NCBI RefSeq assembly: GCF_932526225.1
Contig: NC_064037.1
Location: forward strand, 3,563,203 to 3,627,202
Origin: Nematostella vectensis
Taxonomy: Eukaryota > Cnidaria > Anthozoa > Actiniaria > Edwardsiidae
DNA length: 64,000 bases
Reading direction: 5' to 3'
The translations under genes were made by a program, and so were the position numbers. Shown in pieces: positions 46,001-57,500 of this stretch. Numbering within the stretch: the first letter of the stretch is position 1; each line of letters opens with the position of its first letter. Below the pieces are notes generated by a model. That model ran no database searches, was not told where the DNA came from, and worked only from the letters and a program-made list of their open reading frames with translations.

Positions 46001-49000
46001 CTCCCTTTTCTCTACTTACTGCCCCTTTGGTGTGCTTAATGCACCTCACACACCCCTCCCTTTTCACTACTTAATGCCCCTTTGGTGTGCTTAATGCACC
46101 TCACACACCCCTCCCTTTTCTCTACTTACTGCCCCTTTGGTGTGCTTAATGCACCTCACACACCCCTCCCTTTTCTATACTTACTGCCCCTTTGGTGTGC
46201 TTAATGCACCTCACACACCCCTCCCTTTTCTCTACTTACTGCCCCTTTGGTGTTCTTAATGCGCATTACACACCCCTCCCTTTTCTATACTTACTGCCCC
46301 TTTGGTGTGCTTAATGCACCTCACACACCCCTCCCTTTTCTCTACTTACTGCCCCTTTGGTGTGCTTTATGCGCCTTACACACCCCTCCCTTTTCTCTAC
46401 TTACTGCCCCTTTGGTGTTCTTAATGCGCATTACACACCCCTCCCTTTTCTATACTTACTGCCCCTTTGGTGTGCTTAATGCACCTCACACACCCCTCCC
46501 TTTTCTCTACTTACTGCCCCTTTGGTGTGCTTTATGCGCCTTACACACCCCTCCCTTTTCTCTACTTACTGCCCCTTTGGTGTTCTTAATGCGCATTACA
46601 CACCCCTCCCTTTTCTATACTTACTGCCCCTTTGGTGTGCTTAATGCACCTCACACACCCCTCCCTTTTCTATACTTAATACCCCTATGGTGTTCTTAAT
46701 GCACCTCACACACCCCTCCCTTTTCTATACTTACTGCCCCTTTGGTGTGCTTAATGCACCTCACACACCCCTCCCTTTTCTATACTTACTGCCCCTCTAC
46801 ACCTCATTTCCCCACCCCCCCCCCCCCCCTCTTTTCACTACTAACTGCGTCTTTGGTCTGCTTCTACACCTCATTTCTCCCCCCCCTCTTTTTACTACTA
46901 ACTCCCCCTTTGGTCTGCTTCTACACCTCATTTCTCCACCCCCCCACCCTCTTTTTACTACTAACTGCGCCTTTGGTCTGCTTCTACACCTCATTTCTTC
47001 CCTCCCCCCTCTTTTTACTACTAACTGACACTTTGGTCTGCTTCTACACCTCATTTCTCCACCCCCCCCCCTCTTTTCACTACTAACTGCGCCTTTGGTC
47101 TGCTTCTACACCTCATTTCTCCCCCCCCCCCTCTTTTTACTACTAACTGCCCCTTTGGTCTGCTTCATGCACCTCATTTCTCCAACCCCCCCCCCCCCCT
47201 CTTCCCCCCCCCCCCCCCTCTTTTCACTACTAACTGCGCCTTTGGTCTGCTTCTACACCTCATTTCTCCCCCCCCCCCTCTTTTTACTACTAACTGACAC
47301 TTTGGTCTGCTTCTACACCTCATTTCTCCACCCCCCCCCCCCCTCTTTTCACTACTAACTGCGCCTTTGGTCTGCTTCTACACCTTATTTCTCCCCCCTC
47401 CCTTTTCACTACTAACTGCCCCTTTGGTCTGCTTCATGCACCTCATTTCTCCACCCCCCCCCCTCTTTTCACTACTAACTGTGCCTTTGGTCTGCTTCTA
47501 CACCTCATTTCTCCCCACCCCCCCTCTTTTCACTACTAACTGCGCCTTTGGTCTGCTTCTACACCTCATTTCTCCCCCCTCCCTTTTCACTACTAACTGC
47601 CCCTTTGGTCTGCTTCTACACCTCATTTCTCCACCCCCCCCCCTCCCTCTTTTTACTACTAACTGCGCCTTTGGTCTGCTTCTACACCTCATTTCTCCAC
47701 CCCCCTCTTTTTACTACTAACTGACACTTTGGTCTGCTTCTACACCTCATTTCTCCCCCCCCCCTCTTTTTACTACTAACTGCCCCTTTGGTCTACTTCA
47801 TGCACCTCATTTCTCCACCCCCCCCCCCCCTCTTTTCACTACTAACTGCCCCTTTGGTCAGCTTTATGTACCTAAAATCAACCTCCCCTTCCTCCACTAC
47901 TACAACTTTTGACTGCATCATGCACCAATTTCTCCCCTCTCTTTTCCTACAACAAGCGTCCCATTTTCCAGCATTATGCACCTTAATCCGTTCCTTGATA
48001 AAGTCGTGAAGGAGATGGGAGAGAGCAATCAACTGAATGTAGTCATGGCACCTGAATACATGGATCCGTGACAGGATTTTCTCCACTTCGAATTCTTTCA
48101 TAGCTTCTAGCTGAAGGTTTCTCTCTGCAAAAAGTGAAAGAGACCACCAAGTCAGTCTTTTTCAAGAACCAAGGTCTATGGTATAAAATATGAGATAAAA
48201 TGACAGCCAAAGGCAACATCAGCTTGTGAGGGATTTGAACAATCAAATTAATACGGCAAAGTACAGTAGGATGCATAAACTTCTAGACGGGTGAGGGAGA
48301 TATTTCATGGATGTATAAAAAAAACCTTGTTATTTATATATTGAGAAAGCACTGAGGATAGTAAAGTGCAATCTCTAGCCGGACAAGAAAAGTTAGTGAT
48401 TGAGAGTTCACACATATTTGACATTATTGTGGCACTGTTAACTAAAATCAATGTTGTTGTATTAAAAAAGTAGATATCTTTCTTGTGCTTTACTCCTCTA
48501 ATATCCTACTGAAGAAAGTGTGTCATGAACAAAGGAGACGGGGTTAAACACACCAGATTCATCCAAATCAGCTGACTCGGTGACGTTTTCCAAGTGTTTG
48601 ATGGCTGCAGCAGCAATATCTGCCACTCTTTCTACTATAAAACTGCCCTCTGTATCTGATAGAAATAGAACAAATAATCACGCCATGCTTTTTGTATCTG
48701 ATAGAAAAAGAACAAATAATCATGCAATGCTCTTTGTATTTGATAGAAATAAAACAAAGAATCATGAAACTACCCTCTGTATCATTTATTTATTTGGATG
48801 CATGAGAAGGGAGATTAGGGAGAAAGGTTTTAACCCATCTCCTCAGCAGCACTCGCCTGACCAGTATAAAACAAGATGACTGACATGATGCATCGCAGTA
48901 AAAATACAGAGTAAAAGAGCAGGTAAGCTAGCTATTTGAGAGCAAGCATTTACCAATATATATGACTTCGCCATCCAAACCACCAAACTCCTCTGGAATT

Positions 49001-49520
49001 TGGACATCAACAGCCAACTGCATTCTAAAAAATCAAAGATAAAAAAAAGGATAAGAATATGGATGTCACAAAAAGGAAAAAATCACTGTTTGCTCTCTTA
49101 AGACATTTTTTTAATTGTAACTGTTCTTGTTAAATTAAGGTAATTCCCTTGAATTGCAGTGCGCACCCCTTCTGTGCATAGTGGTGCGAGCTGTTTGTTT
49201 GAATTTTCCGGTATTAAGTGCGCCTGTAGGCCACATTTGTAAAAGAAAACAAAGCAAAAGGCACGCATTTTTTAATTAAAATCACTTTGCCAGAAAAACG
49301 AAGTCGGTTACCCCCATTTTTTACTTGCTCAAATATATACGGAAAAATGATATACTGAAAGAAGAAAAAAAGTTGGCTTGTAAAAGTTTGTTTATGTTCT
49401 CTTAAAAACCGTAAAAATACTTCAAAATGGCACTTTTTATCGTATAAATAATGGCAAAAACAGTGTCTTAAATGTGATTTGTTTTGAACGTTAGCTACTA
49501 CGGGTTATTGTTGTTGTCGT

Positions 49521-49554
<34 letters not shown>

Positions 49555-50544
49555 GTTATTGTTTGGGAGATCGTATTTTGGCAGCTCGTATAGGCACGGT
49601 TTTTGAAAACTAAGAGTTGGGATTTTTTCTCGCGTGATCAGTAAAAACGCGTCAACTATACGCCCCTCTGTTGTGAAAATGAGGTCGGTACCCCTATTTT
49701 TTTTATTACATTTTTTGAAAGCTCTTAACTTCAATAATGTTTATGCGAAGTTTTTAAAAAATTCTGGGTTGTAGAACTATTTCGAGGGAACCTTTTCTTT
49801 ATGCTACATACCCTATCTGTGTTTTCCCAATTCCTGGGGCACCACAGAACTCTGTTATCTTACAAGTTGGGACCCCTCCCCCAAGCATGTCGTCCAGCTG
49901 TTCACAGAATGTCACTATAGACCCTGCTGTCTGCTCTTGCTGTAGAAGCTCTAGTGCACTTCTGCTTCTTGGGCTACCAGCAGAGATGGTTTTAATCGCT
50001 TTCTCTTTCTCCGATAAAGGTGTTTGTGGTTTTCTGACCACTTGAAGTATACTGAGTGCATCTTCTCTGCTAAGTGACAAATCTAAAGTATAAAGTGCAA
50101 TTTTTTTTAGTATCCATATCAAGTTTTTTTGTGTGTGTTTGTTTGAGGTTTCCAGAACACTTTTGTAAAGATACCACTTGAATCCTCTCTATTAATTGAC
50201 AAATCTAAATATGAAAGTGCCAACTATTAGTACTACCTTTAGCCTTTTTTTTTTTTTTTGTATATTTGCCTCTACAAGCGATGTAGTAGTGTGGGAGCTA
50301 AAACAGAGCAGTGTTCAAAAAGCAACAACTCCATCCCTTGGGAAATTTCTTTTTCTGTTGCTCTAACAAAGTTTTAATTTCTCCAAATTGGCCCTTTCCA
50401 TGCTATGATGCAGCTCTTACCTTCACTTAACTCTGTTGGAGTTACTCCCTCGATGTCTTCCACGCTTAAGTATCCAGCTTTGGTTAGTTTGTGGATGTGA
50501 TGAGGGGGCAAGGGCAGAGAGCTCAGCTCTCTCGCACTCGTCAT
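43093..50544 (-). CDS. RAD51C: RAD51 paralogue RAD51C, 10 exons, 421 aa
   Basis: Minus-strand exons: 50544-50421, 50082-49812, 49024-48954, 48655-48554, 48124-47982, 45102-44971, 44617-44542, 44086-44026, 43699-43639 and 43317-43093. The sum is 1266 nt with all phases consistent. Features seen are a helix-hairpin-helix-like N domain ([14 protein letters not shown]), [11 protein letters not shown], [16 protein letters not shown] equivalent at about residues 98-113, Walker A GAPGIGKT at 122-129, [16 protein letters not shown], Walker B VKLVVVDS at 238-245, NQMTTKI, LVPALGESWSHA and ATLYKSP. It ends with a basic SRKRTF tail like the human nuclear signal. The protein is longer than human (376 aa), mainly in an acidic/Ser-rich C-terminal stretch. 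RAD51C forms the BCDX2 and CX3 complexes in homologous recombination and crosslink repair (family knowledge). Confidence 0.96.
45250..46795. repeat. 55-bp pyrimidine-rich minisatellite, about 26 copies
   Basis: The unit is CACCTCACACACCCCTCCCT, TTTCTCTACTTACTGCCCCT and TTGGTGTGCTTAATG. The first copies are degenerate and later ones near-identical. A larger repeat of two to three units (TTCTTAATGCGCATTACAC variants at about 46253, 46423 and 46588) is visible. It lies in RAD51C intron 5, where the transcript strand is purine-rich. Confidence 0.95.
46796..47880. repeat. ~60-bp C-rich minisatellite with poly-C runs, about 18 copies
   Basis: The unit is TTTGGTCTGCTTCTACACCT, CATTTCTCC, a variable run of 5-17 C, then CTCTTTTTACTACTAACTGC. 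It directly continues from, and is related to, the 55-bp array. Variable C-runs make the assembled length uncertain. Also within RAD51C intron 5. Confidence 0.95.
48640..48790. repeat. 42-bp tandem repeat covering the RAD51C exon 4 acceptor
   Basis: TGTATCTGATAGAAA at 48651 recurs at 48693 and, mutated, at 48735, with a degraded piece at about 48778. On the transcript strand this duplicates the acceptor CTATCAG|ATACA. The copy at 48697 keeps a good AG; the next has lost it. Confidence 0.85.
49501..49562. repeat. (GTT)n/(GTC) microsatellite
   Basis: About twenty GTT triplets with a few GTC interruptions in RAD51C intron 2. The poly-Asn frame on the minus strand is an artefact. Confidence 0.93.
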
Positions 50545-51144
50545 CGCGAGAGGATAAACTCTACTTTCGAAAACGACCCGAAACTAAAAATACCCTAAGC
50601 GTATGGTATCACTTCCCATATCTAGAAAGGGTCTGGTTTCTTTCGACGCTATTTTTTTCGAACACATGAAATAAAACAGAAGAATTTGGGGAGCTAAAGA
50701 TTGCTTCCCAGTGGCGCTCAAACCAGATACACCATTTTGTTATTCAAGTGCCAAAAAGCGTCCATTTACGCCAAGTTTGTAGCGTGTATTGAAGAATTAT
50801 CAAAAGTGGCGCCTTTGCACAAAACAAAGCATTACTTTTCAGGGGAGGGATGGGGACAAACTTTTTATTTATTTTAAAAGCTTTAATATGAAAGCAGTTA
50901 TTCTATCAAAAAAAATAGTCAGTTTACAACCAATTTATTTCCTTAATCTCTGAATTTATGAATCAATAATATTCTATACCAATTATCCAATAACTTATTT
51001 TTTGCACGATGTTAAAATGACATACTTTCTCTCCCACCCCACATAAAAAAATAGGGGGAACTGGGGCGAGCATGTATATTTTGTATTGAAACTCCGCTGT
51101 TCAAAATGGAATACTGCAGGCCCGTAGAATCTTTGTAGAGCAAA
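50545..51144. promoter_or_regulatory. Divergent promoter region of RAD51C and the UPF0390 gene
   Basis: The two start codons are 600 bp apart and face away from each other, so both promoters must lie here. No TATA box at a convincing position and no other frame of note is seen. Confidence 0.5.
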
Positions 51145-52542
51145 ATGGCGCAGAATCAAGTAAAGAAGAAGAGCAAATCTGTTAAAGCCACTCACAAGAA
51201 GCCAGCGGGTCCCAAGAAAGGAGGTAGAATATCTTCATTGCTTGTCAAATTCTTTTAATGTCTGTTATGGCCATATAAACTGTTTGAAAGATATAACATT
51301 TATATAAGTCTGTTGTCATCACGTGTGATGCCATCACTGATGACAAATGGACCAAGTTAATGCAACCCACTTATGATACAACACATCACTTCAAATACTA
51401 TTAAAGAATGTAGACAAATTTGTGCGTAAGCACTGTCATTGAAGATAGTACAACAGGGCAGTATCCCTAGAGGTTCTTTTACGTCCTTAAAATGCATGTG
51501 AGTGATAAAGTGCAAAAAGAGACAGAACCTCTGCATACAACTGAGCTCTCTCTGCCTCGCATATATGTGTGCCGACCCCCCTACCCTCTCATTAAATCCT
51601 GGGTATGAACCTGGAGCTATTTGCAACACCTTCTGTTTACCAAGGTGATAACTTAGATCAACTCTAGACGATATATTAATAAGCTTATTAGTTTCTCTAG
51701 GCCATTTACAAATACAATAAGTATTTTATTTTATTTTCAATTCCATGTAATTATAGAATAACAAAAGAATAATAAATGAATAAATAAAAAAGATGTTTCT
51801 CATTACAGGAAGGATTATTGCACCAAAAAAATCAAGACATATCAAGGCTGCAAAATTGAAAAAGGTACGCTCAGGAACCTGGATAAACCTCCAAAGCTAA
51901 GAGGTCTCAGTCATATCTTCCATCCAAAGTGAAGTTCTTGTCACACTGATTGTCTTATAGTCAGCTGCACCATTTTTTTTGGTGTTGCTTCACCACAAAC
52001 AGCTACAAGTTATTGGATTCAACACCAATAGTGGTTTTGCAGAAGACTAATCATTGTAAGAGATCAATATGCAAACAAGGAGAACCATCCTTTTCAACTA
52101 AGCAATTTTTGCTAGGGGGAGATCCCTAAGGGAAATGATCCACTAAATGGGGCTTATTTGAGGGGGAGCACTTAATGTATTCAATACTTTGCTCCTAAGA
52201 AGGGTTCCAATTTGAAGCTGGGCACAAAAGCGAGCATTTACAGTTTAGCACGTAATACACTGCAAAACACTCATCATTTCTTAAAATGATTGATAACTTC
52301 ATGATAAGTGAAATGATGGCATGAGCATTAGCATAATACTTTCTTGGTGAGATGTGATATTTTAGTTTGCTAACAGTTGGATTGTTTTATAACAGAACTT
52401 TGAGAAGGCAATCAAAACAAACATTGAACAAGAACTTGCTGGTCAAGCGACATCAAAAGAGTCCAAGCCCTTCACTTTTGTCCAAACACCTACTACTGGT
52501 ACTTCCGGAAAAAAGGGAAAGGGGAAAAAGGGAAAAAAATAA
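51145..52542 (+). CDS. UPF0390 / Leydig cell tumor 10 kDa (C19orf53-like) small basic protein
   Basis: Three exons, 51145-51223, 51809-51864 and 52396-52542, total 282 nt, giving 93 aa. The protein is very Lys-rich. It carries the family signature PKKGGRIIAPKKSRHIKAAKLKKNFE around residues 23-48, given here as overlapping pieces PKKGGRIIAPKK and KAAKLKKNFE, and ends in a GKKGKGKKGKK tail. Human C19orf53 is about 99 aa with the same PRKGGRVIAPKK block. The function is not established; a nuclear or nucleolar location is suggested by the basic composition (inference). It is divergent from RAD51C. Confidence 0.9.
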
Positions 52543-54561
52543 TTAACTTAGATTCTAGAGTTTTAGTCCAAATTGTGACAAGTTTGTACAAATTATTTAT
52601 GTGCTTGTAGTGTGATATTGTACAGTAAACACTTTTGGTGCTCTGTATTTGATAAATCTAAGGGCGCTCATGCTAAAAATACATTTCTTGAAAATGAAAC
52701 CATTGAGAAGTCTTTTTATCTTATGAGCCTGGAAAAGATGGTGTGGTTTCCAAAAACCAATGGAATACTGTTTAGTTTATTTAGTACTAGTACACTGTAA
52801 TGTCTTTGTTCTCTTTTGTTCTGGCTTGACTACTACACTTTAACATTTTGTTGCACTGGATTTAAAAAATCATTCTACCAATTTAAAAAGTGATTGTTCA
52901 CAGGAATTCTGTAGTATAAAATGCTTATTGAAGTCGTAACCCACATTTTACCATGGACAAAGCAAAAATGGCAAAATCAATTTCTGAAAGTCGTGCAGAT
53001 GTTTGGAGGTGCATAAGAATAGGAGGGGACCTGTGTTTTAATGGTCTTGATTTTATTCTCCTATGTTGTCTCAGCTCCTGTACCTCACTAGTCCATGCAC
53101 TTGTCCTGAGGATATTTTTCTAGGTGTTTTAATAAAAAAATGACCTAGATATCTAGTGTTCTGTGTTTGTACAGACCCTTGTCAGGAGGGGAGGGGGCAA
53201 GGGGTCATTGTCCTGTCTTTCATGGTATACGATTCTACTAATTGCTTTCTTTTAAGGGGTGTTCAGTTTTTCTCTTCTTCTATCCCTTAGGGGGTCTCAC
53301 GGTAGTGGATCATCACACCGTAATAACAACTGGACATGGATTTAGTCAGAAAAGAGATGTGCTCAATGGTGGAGTCAAAAGAGTGTTTATTTTCAGTGCT
53401 GAGAGCACTGAAAAATGTGATTTCTTTTAGGGGTGAGAATTGTTGTTGACCACACCCAAAGTGTGGTGCTTATCTGGGGGAGTTGCTAATTTCAACATCG
53501 GTTTTATCTCCAGATAAAGCGTTTTTTAGGGGAGGGGGGTTGTTGTAAGAGTAACAAAAAAAATATCAGAGCCATAACAAAATAAGCTTTCAATGATAGA
53601 ATATTTTGGTGGGTAAAGTATTGTTGATTACTAGCTTCCTAACGGACTGCTATGCTCTTCATCGATGAAGTGTAACTTGTTCGAGGGAGGCGCTTATTCA
53701 TATTTCAAGTCACTCCTTTGAGAGGGGTGTACATATTTAAGGAAGACGCTTATTTGACCAAATTACGGTATGTCTACGTCTGCTAATCCTCGGGTATGTA
53801 CTCCAACATCGTCTCAGAGAAATTGCCCGGCGAAGAAGCCAAAAGTCTTATTTTACTGGTTTATTACATTTCTTATAAAGGTTGAGTAGCACCTACAAAG
53901 TATTTGTGCATATGGTGAATGAGAAATCGGTGAAGCGACTAACAAGACTGCTGATTTTCAGCGTCACGTTTCTTGACAATTGACCAAAATCCACCACCTC
54001 TGTCACGCAAGATCAGAACGACTGATTAGAGACTAAGTAGTTCCCCACAGAAAATACCTATTTTGTAAATAAACAAACCAAGTGTATACCAAAATAAGTA
54101 ATTTCTTGAACGGAATTTATGTATCTAGATTGCCTTATTATTTAAAGGAAAGATTTATTCATGATTGAAGAGGATTTCGTGAAATTTGTCACGTCTGTGG
54201 TATTGCCGTGTCACACGATTAAACAAACCATTTGGTAAAACAAAACACATCTGCTTGAAAGCAAGCCAGTGAGCTGTAGTTTATTCGGGGCAAGGAAGGG
54301 CTTATCTTCTCGTTGAGGTTTAGATTATCTGAGGTAATTTGTGGTGAAATTTAGAATTTTTCTGTAGGTGTCCTATTTCACCGGAAGCGAAAACGTTCGC
54401 GCCTTATTGTTTGAGGAGCTACGTGATTGGCTCGCTTCCTCGGGGAAGAATTCCAATCACGTGAATCGTTCGAAAATTCTATTTACAAGTCGCGCAGATC
54501 GGAGTTCATACAACTCAAGGCCTCCTAAAAGTTTTGTTTGGGACACTTTGGAGGCTAGAAA
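52543..54561. other. Spacer between the UPF0390 gene and the smoothelin-like gene
   Basis: No gene is supported. AATAAA-like motifs near 53130 could end the UPF0390 transcript, though this is far from the stop. The 5' UTR and promoter of the next gene should lie in the last few hundred bases. Confidence 0.45.
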
Positions 54562-57500
54562 ATGGAGGAAGAAGAGGCGGCCCTCAAAAGAGAGGTGAGG
54601 TTTAGTAGCTTAATGGTCGCCAGGAAGTTATAAACCCTACAAAGTGAATGCATCATGGAAGTTTACGCTCAAATTTGAGCGGTGTCCCAGCGCCATTCAT
54701 TGCATATGCTGATAAAATTTCGACAGGCAACGAATATCATTTTTAACCTATCGAATTCTACTATTTTATTTGATCGATAAGAAGCGGGTAAATCTCAGCG
54801 CTTGTATTCTCTTGTTGTTTTTAAATTGACAACTTAAAAGGACCCGACGGCAAACTTTCATTTCGCGCACAATAGAAAAGAATTCAATTCAGAAATCCCA
54901 TATCTTGTCCAAACTTATCTCTTTGGATAATGTTCTGTCACGATTAATTGATATAGCTGTACTCTAGAGGATTGCATCTTCCGGATGAAAAGAGATAAAG
55001 CAATTGTTTAGTAAAACACTGGTCTTAGCACTGTAAGTGAAATCAGTCTTTTGCGGTGTCTTGTTGATTTGCACTCCGGGGGATCTCGCGTCCCTTTATG
55101 ATCAAATATTCTATCGCTCTGTCTAAAACACACTGCATCGTTGAAGACGGTTCCCTAGCCAAAGTTTACCGGCAAACTTACGTGAGATCGTAGTTCGCCT
55201 GATAACAGATAGTGGTGTGATACAAATTGTAATCCATTTATTTCTGAACTTGATAGCTTTCACTTTGGGGAAGCTCTAGCCAGCCTATTAGCACTTCTGC
55301 ACATGTTGATTCGTGCCGGCATTCTGTGCATGTTTTTACGCTGTCGCATAATTACTCCCCATTCTTGTATTGATCTCATAAAGGGTTTTGGGTGAATATG
55401 TATATGCCCGGTGCGTATTGATCGAATTCTCATGCCTTGTAAATAGGCTCCAATAAATTCCAGCTGTACTCTCATTAATTACCCAACAGTTGCACAGTAA
55501 GTTTGATATGGGATTATTCCATGCATAGGCATGCTATTAAGACACGCTTGGTTTAAACATTTAAAATACATGATCCGAGGATGTTGGTTTAAGGGTTTCT
55601 TTTGTGATTTATTGGTCTGATTCCAATTGAAATCCTTCTGTAACAATATTTGCTTAGCGAGTTGTATTTCCAAGTAATTAGGGACCAGGATTAGTTGCCC
55701 AAGTTGCATTTGCATTCAGTCTTCGTTTATTTGTAAAAAAATATTTGTACTTTAACTTAAACCAATTTCGTTTCTTCCCTAAGTAGTGCTACGTTTCTCC
55801 TATAAAATAAATATGGAGATTCTTGTATTCGATATTTGGAAAAAGGAAACAGGTTGCCTTCTGTTTTATAGCGTTGCGAGGTAATTAACCCTTCCGAGTT
55901 TGCTAACTCTCGAGTGTGCATGAAAGATAAACAACAGCAACGCTAAATATTTACTGAGTATATTATCTGATTGGTATTACAATTCATGTAGACTGTTCTG
56001 TATCTATTGCTGAGTATGGCAAAAAAGTAAATAATGTTTTTTGATTGTTTGTTCTATGGTCGAGAGGTTGGGTAGCTTTTCAAAAGCCCGTTGCTCCCAT
56101 TGGGCACCTATGTTTACTCTGGCCTCCTCGCTTGGTGTAGTACTGCTAACAATAAGATTTTCGCGCGCATATATATTTTTGCGAATTTAAACTTCTCCCA
56201 GATACCTATTGTGATAAGATAAACACAATTTTACACACAATTTTATTAGCTAAGTAGTCAAATCTGTAATCTAATGATAATATTATTTCCTTAATGATTA
56301 AAAAAATAAAGTATGTAATTAACTCTTGGTAATTATGGAGTCCCTTTCATTTACCACATATATTTTTATGCTTCAATAAGAAACCAATCCATCATTACCA
56401 GTCAACATATTATGTTTTACTAATAGAAGTATATATCAATAGTTTCCCCTCCTCTATGTTTATCTCTATGTCTATACATGTTTATAGGGGAAATTAAATC
56501 AGATAAGAAAAACATGTAAAGCTATAAGGAAAGCTATTATGATGCAAAATGCATGAAGACCCAGCTTTTCTTTTTTTGCCATAAATATGAGACATGTCCA
56601 TTTTAGAAAGTGACTGAAACTATGCCTGGTCTCAGAGCTCACTAAAGGATATTTATTAATTTTGGGTAACAAACTTGTATCAAAATGGCTCTGTTTCTCA
56701 AATACCATATGATTTTTTGATAAAGTCAGCTATTGCAACCAAACATTTTGTCTCAATTAAAGCCAGCACATTAAATGAATCATTACAAATTGATGATGGA
56801 TATCACATGGATGGGTATGTAACTTGACTACAACTTGGATGCACTTCCAACAGGTGTTATGAGTTTACCCTTTACACAGGCCAGAGGACCCATCACAGGG
56901 CCTTTAAGGATGGGGAGGGGGCAATATTTTTATTTGGTAACCAGGCCCATAGGTTGGATTTGGGTTGGGGGATGAGTTTTTAAAGGCTCCCCATTAAAAA
57001 TCCAAAAATATACTGTTGTCAACAGAAGCTGCGATTCCACTTAGCCACAAAGGACATGCTTATTTTGTACTTGCCTTGGCTTGTGTTGTGAAAAACGAGT
57101 TTTTAATTAATAATCCTCATCTAAAAACAGGAAAAAGTAGCAGGCAGCCTACGCCCTGTTAAATCGTTCATTTCGGCTCATTATTCAGTTAAGTCTGTTG
57201 ACTCAGAATCACCCAAAAATTCCTGGCTCTATGCCTTGTACAGGTGCTAAACTATGTCTTTCTAGAAATATTGTCAGCATTGTGTCAAATTGCATTCATC
57301 ATTAGACAATGTAAGATGGTGACTTAGTTTGCTTCACTTTAATGATTTAAATGGTTAAAAACACAGGAAAGAAAACATGTCTTACAAAATTGCATGTGAC
57401 AGCCAGTTAGGCTTGGATGCATTGCTACTCTACATGAATAATACTTATCAAGTGCCTATCTGCCGGTAGAAAGGGCATGGGTGTCATGATGGTTGTGTAC

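Noticed and set aside
45380-47720. Leu/Phe/Pro-rich membrane-like frames
   Set aside because: They are translations of C/T minisatellites inside RAD51C intron 5.
49799-50122. A start at the ATG of the 107-codon frame for RAD51C
   Set aside because: The first 14 codons are intron; the acceptor at 50083 joins in phase to an upstream exon that matches the RAD51C N terminus.
54368-54598. A 76-codon frame just upstream of the smoothelin-like start
   Set aside because: It overlaps the first coding exon in a different frame, and only the ATG at 54562 joins in phase to exon 2.
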